Below are positions 56,197-64,000 of a stretch of DNA of 64,000 nucleotides, in pieces; within the stretch, counting starts at the first letter, position 1; each line of letters starts with the position of its first letter. A program made the position numbers and the translations under genes. The DNA lies in contig JAJGBQ010000001.1 of assembly GCA_022457065.1 (NCBI GenBank), forward strand, positions 6,324,001 through 6,388,000. Reading direction: 5' to 3'. Below the pieces are notes generated by a model that was not told the origin of the DNA, did not search any database, and was given only the letters and a program-made list of their open reading frames with translations. The stretch comes from Curvularia sp. ZM96. Taxonomy: Eukaryota; Ascomycota; Dothideomycetes; Pleosporales; Pleosporaceae.

Positions 56197-56617
56197 GGTG
56201 GTTGTGTACAGCACCGAGTGCTAGCTCTCCTGGGCGTGGATGTAGAATGAACCTGTCCCACTCTTCCTCCGCCTTGACGTGGCCTTTGCGACGGGGGGAT
56301 GTAATCAACGTGACCAAGCGCCGCCCAGCAATTGGAATGCGCGGATTGAGGGGGTTGCAGGCGAGAGGCGGGATCTGGTGATTGTGTCGTCGGGGCGTCT
56401 CGAATTGGCGACGTTGTGTAAAGATGGGCTTGGGCGGGCGGGAGTGCAGCTGCAGGGATGTGGCCGTGTGGGCTGCTGCTGTTGCATGCCTCGAGTGGCT
56501 TGGCGCCCGGAATCCGCAACTGCATGCGGTGCGGGTATTCAAGGCTCTGACTATCTCAACTTTTTACTTATCCCTCTCCCTCTCTCCCTGTTCCTCTACA
56601 ACACACGGCACGACACA
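56197..56617. promoter_or_regulatory. Divergent promoter region of SEC21 and lipoyl synthase
   Basis: About 420 bp shared by two divergent housekeeping genes. GC-rich, with a CT-rich stretch (TCCCTCTCCCTCTCTCCCTG, about 56570-56590) just before the lipoyl synthase ATG, a common core-promoter feature in filamentous fungi. No TATA box seen. Confidence 0.4.
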
Positions 56618-57932
56618 ATGGCCGCCTCGATATCCCGATCACGCTGTCTCCTCACCTCTTCTTCCACGTCCGCACTCAAGACAGTCCCGCGCTCGAGAAC
56701 TCCGCTGAGATCCTTCGCCACAACCTCCGATGCGCCACAGCCACCAGCCCCAGAAGCACCCGGAAAGCGGTCCCGGCCAGCGACTTCTTTTAGCGATACG
56801 CTGAATGCCGGTCCTTCGTTTGGCGACTTTGTAAACCCCAATGCGCCTCTCTCTCCCGCCGAGGCATACGAAATCAAAACGGCCCAAGTAGGCCCGGAGG
56901 GGCGCAAAAAGACCATCACACGACTACCCGAGTGGCTGAAAACACCAATTCCCTCGAACGCGAACCAGAACTACAAGCAAATCAAAAAGGACCTGCGAGG
57001 CCTGAACCTAGCCACCGTATGCGAGGAGGCAAGATGTCCCAATATTTCCGACTGCTGGGGCGGCAGCTCAAAGAGTGCGGCGACAGCGACCATCATGCTT
57101 ATGGGCGACACATGCACGCGCGGATGCCGCTTCTGCGCCGTAAAGACGTCCAAGGCGCCCCCACCGCTCGATCCACACGAGCCTGAGAACACGGCCGAAG
57201 CACTGCGGAGGTGGGGCTTGGGATACGTAGTCATCACTGTCGTGGACCGCGATGATCTTGTAGATTCGGGCGCGCACCACATCGCCGAGACGATTATGAA
57301 GATCAAGCAAAAGAACCCCACACAGCTTGTTGAACTGCTAGGCGGAGACTACGGCGGCAATCTGGAAATGGCAAAGGTGGTGGCACGAAGCGGCGTTGAT
57401 GTGTTTGCGCACAACATCGAAACCACCGAGCGCCTTACGCCCTTTGTGCGAGATCGCAGGGCAAAGTTCAGGCAGAGTCTGGACGTACTGAGGTCCGCTA
57501 AGGAGGCTCAACCCGAGCTCATCACCAAGACGAGCATGATGCTAGGTCTAGGCGAAACCGACGAGGACGTCTGGCACGCACTGCGCGGTAAGCAACGCAT
57601 TCCACATCAACCAAATAAGAAGACAACTAACATACCCCCGCTCAGAACTCCGCGCAAACAACGTCGACGTTGTGACTTTTGGCCAATACATGCGTCCTAC
57701 CAAGCGCCACATGGCCGTCCACGAATACGTCACCCCCGATAAGTTCGAACTCTGGCGCCAACGCGCCCTCGACATGGGTTTCCTCTACTGCGCTTCCGGT
57801 CCCTTGGTGCGCTCTAGCTACAAGGCGGGTGAGGCTTTTATCGAAAACGTACTCAAGAAGCGCAGGTTGGGCGCTAAGACGGAGACGGGGGTTGCGGATC
57901 TAAGCGCTGCTGAAGCGGGGAAAGTGTTGTAA
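56618..57932 (+). CDS. LIP5: Lipoyl synthase, mitochondrial
   Basis: Radical SAM enzyme that inserts two sulfurs into octanoyl groups on lipoyl-dependent proteins in mitochondria. Exons 56618-57587 and 57646-57932, with a 58-bp intron (GTAAGC, branch CTAAC, CTCAG), give 418 aa. The start MAASISRSRCLLTSSSTS is a mitochondrial targeting sequence. Both iron-sulfur clusters are present: the auxiliary CxxxxxCxxxxC-type motif in CEEARCPNISDCWGG and the radical SAM CxxxCxxC in CTRGCRFCAV. Later family blocks include MLGLGETDEDV, VTFGQYMRPTKRHM, and SGPLVRSSYKAGE near the C terminus (the conserved RSSY). An earlier in-frame region from 56279 is not needed. Confidence 0.96.
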
Positions 57933-58601
57933 AATTTCTGTACAAAGCAATTTTGATGTTTTTTTTTCTGGATTTTTAGATAATTTTTTTTCTGGGATGG
58001 CATGTCCCAGCATGATTAAGTCGGGATCGCTTCAACTCGATGCTGCGAAAATCTTATGATTTTATGTTTCTTTTTCATTTTTCTTTTTTCCATGTACAAC
58101 ATCACACTACAACCTCATCTTTCACACAGAAGCGAAAATCCCCAGGTTTGAGTAAGAACGCCCGAGGGCATATATGCTACAGCATTTGTATAGACACCAA
58201 TCAGGAAAGACTCGTGTATTCATATGGAAGAAGGCGTCATCCATTCATCTCAGCATATATACAACCCAACATGCCCATCTAGCCAATCCCCTTCTTCAGC
58301 AAACAAAAAGACTATTCTAAACAACACACATATGCACTGTGATATATAGCCAAAAAACGAAGGGTATATGCGGCAAGGCACGGAAACAAAAATCGAACGA
58401 AGCGAAGGTAAGCCACCCCACATCCCCAAACTAAGGCGTTCATCAAGAACGAATGGACAGTAGGAAAAGAGGCTGGACGATCCAACTCAACTGGAACGAC
58501 TCAGTCCAACCCAAGAGGTGGTCCTGCACACCAGAAAAGGTTTCAGTAACCTTTGCGCCTGCGCTGAGAACAAGACGAGAGCCATGCGCATAACTAGATG
58601 T
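57933..58601. other. Convergent intergenic region, no gene seen
   Basis: About 670 bp between the lipoyl synthase and chitinase stop codons, with T-rich tracts just after the first stop. No supported ORF. Confidence 0.5.
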
Positions 58602-60074
58602 CTAGTTGTTGGGGAACTGCGCGCGCAGGTTATCGTACTTGCTCAGAGGGTAGCTGAGCAAGTTGGGCGATTGTTCAAGTGCACCTACACCGCCTAGGTT
58701 GTTGACGTACTATATCCAATGTCAGTATCCACACGCTTACTATTAAACAGGCATTGGAATTGGGGAGGGAAAAAAACTTACCGTAGACACCAAACTCTCA
58801 GCTCCTTTCTTATCACTCGAGCTTTCCCACCACATGCCCCCACCAAGTCCATTGTCACGGATAAGCTTGGTCTTCTGGGCAATAATCTCCGGTGTGTCGT
58901 AGCTAATCATGAGTCTAGAAGCTGGGTCGTAACTCCAGCTAGCCGTGATCTGCATATCCGTATAAACTTGTGCGCCAGCCTGTGGCAGGACCTTGTAGTC
59001 ATAGACACCGGATTCCCAAGTACCTTGACCTACTCCTGTATAAGGCTTACCGGGGCCGTCGGTATTAGCAAAGGAGCGGCCGTAAAGTGGCATTCCAAGC
59101 ACAATCTTGGAGGCGGGAACACCGGCGGCAATGTAATCATTAATAGCCTTGATGCTGCTGAATGGGGTGCTGGTTGGGTTTTCAGTGGATGGTGCCCAAT
59201 TGGCCAGCTGTCCTGAGGTGCTGTCCCACGAGCCGGCGTAGTCATAGGCCATCTGATGCTTGTCTTAGCTTCACTCTTCTGTTTGAACCAACCGGTACAT
59301 ACCAGGTTCCAGAAGTCAAGGTACTGATCCATTTCCTTGAGCTTCATTACATTGTAGTGGGTTGGGCCTGCAGGAGATGCAATGGTCAAAAGAAGATGCT
59401 GACCGTTGGCATTCGCATTCGAGTACTCTGTCAGTGCTCGGCGGGTCTCCTGGAGAAGGAGAACCATGTCATTTGCTTGAGATGCGTCTGCTGGGTATTC
59501 CCAATCAATATCAAGGCCATCGAAACCAACGTTGGCCAAGATTTCTACAGCACTGCTGGCAAACTTTGCCCTGCCTTCCGCAGTCGAGGCTGGTTTCACA
59601 AAGTGAGAAGAGTAGGTCCATCCTCCAATTGACAAGAGAACCTTCAGGTTACGGTTTTTCTTCTTCTGGAGAAACAATTGCTTGACGCATCCGTAGACGT
59701 TGGTTCCAACATCGTTCCACGAGTCACCTGCGTAGTGCTTGTCGGTGTCGGACCAACTGTCTGTCAAAAAGACCTCGCCCGTCTCCCTAACATCAGCAAA
59801 TGCATAGAGCACATGGGTTAGCTCCTCGGCTGGAAGGTCTTGCGGGTTGTAGTTGCGACCATAGATTGCCTGCGGGGGTCGTTAGCTCGCACGTACATCT
59901 GGCACAGAGGTGCCAAGGGCAACATACCCAATTGACAAAGTAAGCAACATTTTTGTAGCCAGACGCTGCAGCAGGCATGGTGGTATTGCTGGCCTGTGGA
60001 ATTGGACTGGCTTCCGTAGTTCTGGAGTGATGGAGTAAGGATGTTACTCCCAAGATCAAGCTGGAGAGGCGCAT
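58602..60074 (-). CDS. Secreted GH18 chitinase
   Basis: Endo-acting glycoside hydrolase family 18 enzyme that cleaves chitin in the wall or the surroundings. Four exons: 60074-59928, 59869-59303, 59252-58782 and 58709-58602, with introns of 58, 50 and 72 bp, give 430 aa. The start MRLSSLILGVTSLLHHSR is a signal peptide. YFVNWAIYGRNY opens the barrel, LKVLLSIGGWTYS is strand 3, and the catalytic motif FDGLDIDWEYP contains the proton-donor Glu. MAYDYAGSW and GGGMWWESSSDK are strands 6 and 8. There is no chitin-binding module. The last exon, encoding 35 residues that end in QFPNN, was found only by splicing. This is a subgroup A (ChiB-like) fungal chitinase by its pattern. Confidence 0.93.
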
Positions 60075-62394
60075 GGTATGATGTCGTTAGCGGCGCGCTA
60101 TGTCGTGCTACGTGGCTGTGTGGCTGTGGCGGAGCTAGTGCAGGTACGGAAGTGGCTTCGCTTCAATAGCGTAGTCGAGATAAGTAGATGTTTGAGTAAT
60201 CTCGTGGATACTGGGTCAAACAAAGGGCTCAACCCTCAAGAACTTATATACTTGAAGAAAGACAGGAACTGACGTGCAGCTAGGCACTGGCACTATGGGA
60301 TAGCGAATGTGCTAAGGAACGACGAAGGTCAGTAGACCCTGGAAAGAACAAGAGATTGCTAAGTGGATACCACACAATCTCTCCAAAAGGAAAGTTACAA
60401 TGAGGAGATAGAAGAAGAGGGTGCAAGAATGGTAGAGTTGACAGTTGCTGGGTTACATATCCACGTCCACGCGCCGACAGGACTGCATAGTGAAGACCGT
60501 GAAGCTAGCGCTCGCGCTTGCGCGTGCGTATTTTACAGGAAGCATTAGTCCTAATCCTGGAAAGATGCCCGAGGAGATGGTCAACATTATGAAGAACGGC
60601 CGAACAGGTACGAATGCATATGTTCTGGGGACGGGTACAAGCGTTCGGTCAAGCGAAGCGAACGATTAGGCGCCCGGCCATCCTACGGTTATAATAAACT
60701 TGTAGTCACGAAACAACCGCCAGGAATGCTATATTCTCCTTGAATAGAGGATTGCATAACTTTTTCTTGTCGTCTCGAAGGCCTCGGGGTTTTCCGAATT
60801 CGGTAGTCTTTTGCCCACTGCACTAAGAGTGTCGGTATGGAACGTCGAACGGCGCTTCGCTTGAAGAGGATACTGAAGGATCCCCAGTCTTAGAAGGATC
60901 GAAAGCGTGAGAACTTCATGGCTGTGGCGTTCTGCGTGGGTGTGGTAATGTGAGACCTCTTACACTTCTCATAGACTAAGTGCAATAGTAGTTTGTAACG
61001 TCGGCATACGACACAGTGCCAGTTCAACCGCGGCACGCAACAGGCCGCTACTCGCCCTCTCTACAGCGGCAGCCTCACGCTTTCGATTGGCGGTGTGGGT
61101 GAGACCTCGCAGTGGAGACCGTCAAGTATGGCGCCTGGTGAAAGTCATGTGAACTGATAACACGTACGGATACTCTTGACTTGGTTTACTCCATAAGGTC
61201 TGGTGCCAGCGGAGCCAGGATGGGTTGATGAGAGTTCGCGCCACACGCACAATATCTGACTCGTAGCTAGGCAGGGGATTTTTGCCCAGGGCCCGAGAAG
61301 GTGCAGATAAATCCCCACATGAGCGCATCTCCCGCGCGCGTGGGTATGTCAAGCCGCCGGACCATCTGATCGCACGCGTTGGGCACTGATACTGCCCAGA
61401 GACGCTTGCGCTTGATGGGAATAGCACGGAAACTGCTCATAATCACGCCAGCGTATCGCGGACAGGAGCGAGTGTTCGACGGCTAGGGCGTTAGCCAGAT
61501 TTAGCCGCAGGGCGAAGGATCATTGACGGGAGGATCGATTTCATAGCTCTGCATATCCTGGGCTCTAGCGCATTCAGAACGCTATCTTTTCAAGAAGAGG
61601 CACGCGATGCCTCTTTTCAAAATGTCCGTAGCGGAACAAACGTTGCGCTCCATGGCACGCGCTGAGGAAGACTTGGCCTTTGACGAGACTTTGCTGGTTG
61701 CTGTGGGGCAGGCGGGGACTTTGGCGGGGTACGTTTACAGTGCGGATGAGTGAAGTTTGCAAAGAGGCGGGTGGGCGAGCAAAACGACTAGAATAACTGG
61801 TGTTACCTAGGGCCCGTGCATGCTCGGCTTTCTTTCTACCACCCTGCTTCTACGGTAAACGAACCCTTGTGTCACACTACCGTATCTTCTTGGCCCTGAG
61901 CTGCTACTATCTCTTCTGTTGTGATACCAACCATGTGACTTGTTGGCTGAGGAGACATGCTCGTCCTGCGATTCATGCCTGTCCTTATCTCACAGTCACA
62001 AAATGCATATGGCTTGGTTTCCAGAGCGAGTATTGGTGCATTTCGTTTTGCATTTCTCGCACATGCCGTCTGCTCAGCTTTGCACATGATCAGCTACGTT
62101 GCATCGTTTGGTGGTTTCCATCCTTTCTGTTATCCATACCCCCATATCCCCTTTATCCACATGCACTGACCAGCCTCAGCGATCTTCATTGTGGTGGATG
62201 TTACTGAAAGCGGGTGTTGCGATAGGAATCGAGTGACCGATAAGAGAGTCGCCCTGTTGAAGGGTGTGATCCAAATGCCAGTGGCGGTTGTCACGAGGAC
62301 ACCCAACTTCTTACACCTGACTCCGGGGTAACCCGACTTCCGTAGGGTTTCGTCTATCCGCCATTGCGTAGTATCTGTAGTAGCTTTGCACCGT
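60075..62394. other. 2.3-kb intergenic region, no gene seen
   Basis: The longest gene-free stretch of normal composition in the window. It holds the chitinase promoter and the 3' region of the CENP-O-like gene. Two small features were seen. TCAAGCGAAGCG (60653-60664) recurs inverted near 60851-60862. A hairpin with an 8-bp stem and 5-base loop lies at 61595-61615 (AAGAGGCA/TGCCTCTT). Short ORFs have no protein features. I saw no tRNA-like pattern. Confidence 0.45.
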
Positions 62395-63300
62395 CTAGGG
62401 CAGTCTTCGCACCAGACCGCCTATCGGTCCTATGGCTTTCTTTGCCAGTACTGCATCCCGAACTCCATCTCTTGTTCTGCACACTGCTTTTTCGATTCGG
62501 CCGTCTTTGGTGACGCTCATAGCTGCTGTTCGTGAGTCTGACCAAGTGATGTTGATGTGTCTGACTGCAGCGTCGGCCTCGATATCCACGATACGTAGGC
62601 TTCCATCTTCGTCTTCAGATCCCTCAATATCTGAACTAGCGTCGTCGTCGCTTACGAAGGCGTTCAAGACCTTGTTGGTTGATGCATCCACCGAGTCTTC
62701 ACCGCCCTGTTTTTGCTTCGGGAGTCCAGCCTCCTTTTTCAACTTGTCGACAGCGTCAACCCGCATGCTCCAGCTTACAAGCTCCTTTCGCAGTAGGCGT
62801 CCAAAGCGTACCAAGTCTTGCTCTGGATCGTACTCCTCATCTTTGCCGCTTTCGGGTAACCATTTGGCAGCCAACTGTTGAAGTGGTATGCACGGAGGGA
62901 TGGTGTGTTTATGAATCCTCAAGAGCCTCTTTCCCTCCTTGTCTCTGACGCTTAGCAGAACATGATATGTCTCAATAAATTTCTCGGCCACAGCTACATC
63001 AATGCTTACGCCGAGGATGTTGCCGTCGTTTACTGCATGCGGGTCTGGGTCTTTGACTTTGTAGGCAGTTACGCCGGCACATGCACGATACACATTCTCA
63101 AGGTTCCGCTTTGATTGTTGGGTGATGAGGTGCTGAACGCTCTCGGAAGATTGATTGCCTCTGTCTGAGTTCTGAAGACGCGCTGCAAGGTGGGGTTGCG
63201 ACAAGAGGACGGACGATAGATTCGCACGCTGGGCTTTGAGCGTGGCTATACGGGTGTGCAGCTCGCTGATATCCTCGTCGAGTTGCTCAATAGCGTTCAT
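62395..63300 (-). CDS. CENP-O/Mcm21-like kinetochore protein
   Basis: Single exon, 301 aa. The N-terminal 60 residues are a coiled coil (MNAIEQLDEDISELHTRIATLKAQRANL). The central part matches the CENP-O pattern: LENVYRACAGVTAYKV, NILGVSIDV, FIETYHVLLSV, then RIHKHTIPPCIPLQQLAAKWL, where the HTIP..IPL block is the family hallmark. An acidic Ser-rich loop (SDDDASSDIEGSEDEDGS) precedes the C-terminal strands. CENP-O (Mcm21 in yeast) belongs to the inner-kinetochore COMA complex that links centromeric chromatin to microtubule-binding parts. The assignment rests on pattern memory only; family assignment is fair but not certain. It is divergent from the gene starting at 63737. Confidence 0.62.
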   Translation of the reverse strand: MNAIEQLDEDISELHTRIATLKAQRANLSSVLLSQPHLAARLQNSDRGNQSSESVQHLITQQSKRNLENVYRACAGVTAYKVKDPDPHAVNDGNILGVSIDVAVAEKFIETYHVLLSVRDKEGKRLLRIHKHTIPPCIPLQQLAAKWLPESGKDEEYDPEQDLVRFGRLLRKELVSWSMRVDAVDKLKKEAGLPKQKQGGEDSVDASTNKVLNAFVSDDDASSDIEGSEDEDGSLRIVDIEADAAVRHINITWSDSRTAAMSVTKDGRIEKAVCRTRDGVRDAVLAKKAIGPIGGLVRRLP

Positions 63301-63736
63301 CCTGGATCCGAGTATGTTGGGTACAAAAAATGCGACGACACTGTCAACGCGTGTCTCGACGTTCAGCGCGTTGGCACGTGAACAAGCGTTAGCAGGGGTC
63401 GAGCGGCATGCGGACGCCTCCGGCTCGCCTAGTGCTCCGCTGTTCCGCTGTTCCTAAGCTTCCACTGAGGACACGGTTGACGCACCCTGGGTCTGTGGCG
63501 ATCATTGTCGCACATATTGGTTCTTGTTTAGAACACCCTCACTTTTTTTCTTCGCTAGTCGCTCCCTACACAAAACCCCTTCTTGACTACTGCATCTTCT
63601 TTTCGGCCCCTGGTCCGTAGTCCCTGATCCCTGACATCAGCCACCCTATCCACAGACAACTTGTATCACCAAAGCCTTCTGCGAGGTTACCACTACTACC
63701 CCTCGTCGATCGTCACCCGGTTATCAGCGCACACAA
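63301..63736. promoter_or_regulatory. Divergent promoter region of the CENP-O-like gene and the last gene
   Basis: About 440 bp between two divergent start codons. CT-rich patches precede the ATG at 63737. No specific motif recognised. Confidence 0.35.
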
Positions 63737-64000
63737 ATGAGCAAACGATCTTCACGGTCCAAGAATCGTGCATCTGTACCCCGAGAGCAGGGCTCGACCG
63801 ACTCGCTGCAAGAAAAGAAGAACGGCGATGCGAACTCGACCGCGACCATGAACGGTGTAATGTTGGAGCATCGGCGTAAGCATGCCTCTTTCGATAGCAC
63901 TTCGCCATCAAGCCAGGCTGCGTCGCTGATGGGTAACTCCAACTTCTCGCTCGATGACGACGTACCGAACCTAGGGGAGGACGATGAAGGGCCATCCAAG
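63737..64000 (+). CDS. N-terminal part of an unidentified protein, truncated by window end
   Basis: An ATG at 63737 opens a frame of 88 codons that reaches the window end without a stop. The encoded part is hydrophilic, rich in Ser, Asn, Lys and Asp, and looks disordered: it starts MSKRSSRSKNRASVPR, has a basic start and an acidic end (SLDDDVPNLGEDDEG). No domain is visible yet. The upstream CT-rich stretch and the divergent arrangement with the gene at 62395-63300 support a real gene start. Function cannot be given. Confidence 0.6.
   Translation, partial: MSKRSSRSKNRASVPREQGSTDSLQEKKNGDANSTATMNGVMLEHRRKHASFDSTSPSSQAASLMGNSNFSLDDDVPNLGEDDEGPSK

Noticed and set aside
61595..61615. 8-bp hairpin with 5-base loop
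   Set aside because: Such hairpins are expected by chance in 64 kb, and no adjacent gene end gives it a role.
1..64000. CRISPR arrays, rRNA and tRNA genes
   Set aside because: None seen. CRISPR is not expected in a fungal genome, and no tRNA-like cloverleaf was recognised by eye; a tRNA scan would be needed to exclude one.

Overview
The window is nuclear DNA of a filamentous ascomycete (Pezizomycotina), most likely a Dothideomycete of the Pleosporales type. Reasons: genes carry short introns (44-112 bp) with GTRNGT-like donors and CTRAY-like branch points; there is a TA-rich transposon graveyard with the mark of repeat-induced point mutation (RIP: TGG codons turned into TAG, no open frame for over 6 kb); there are a fungal highly reducing polyketide synthase, a DUF3435 tyrosine recombinase, a Tad-like LINE, and fungal forms of MET3, MET16, SEC21, LIP5 and COQ4. 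The species call is inference.

Layout. (1) 1-17.3 kb is accessory DNA: the 5' part of a GC-normal Tad-like LINE (minus strand, reverse transcriptase readable, two single-base frameshifts); a 267-bp MITE-like element with TA target duplication; two convergent small genes (a Cys/His protein of unknown function and an APH-type kinase); a DUF7924-like gene; a five-exon DUF3435 recombinase with C2H2 fingers, which resembles a Starship captain; then a RIP-mutated island with a fossil Ty3/Gypsy chromovirus and a fossil Fot1/pogo transposon. (2) 17.8-23.6 kb: peroxisomal enoyl-CoA hydratase, a small membrane protein, an F-box-like protein and a secreted cysteine-rich protein. (3) 25-41.5 kb: a compact biosynthetic cluster of BAHD-like acyltransferase, cytochrome P450, AKR7-type aldo-keto reductase, HR-PKS (KS-AT-DH-degenerate MT-ER-KR-ACP) and secreted tannase/feruloyl esterase. 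As read here the PKS has one in-frame stop and one frameshift in a C8 run. (4) 42-64 kb is mostly conserved housekeeping DNA: F-box/LRR protein, alpha/beta hydrolase, PAPS reductase and ATP sulfurylase side by side, COQ4, a SET methyltransferase, gamma-COP, lipoyl synthase, a secreted GH18 chitinase, a CENP-O/Mcm21-like protein, and the 5' end of one more gene.

How the parts work together. MET3 and MET16 are two steps of sulfate assimilation. The PKS, P450, reductase and acyltransferase form a plausible build-oxidise-reduce-acylate pathway with divergent promoters. The recombinase, LINE, MITE and RIP island mark the left third as an insertion-prone compartment, and the captain-like gene next to the island suggests, but does not prove, a Starship edge. 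Introns were placed by eye; for most spliced models the exon lengths sum to a whole number of codons, and conserved motifs continue across the junctions.
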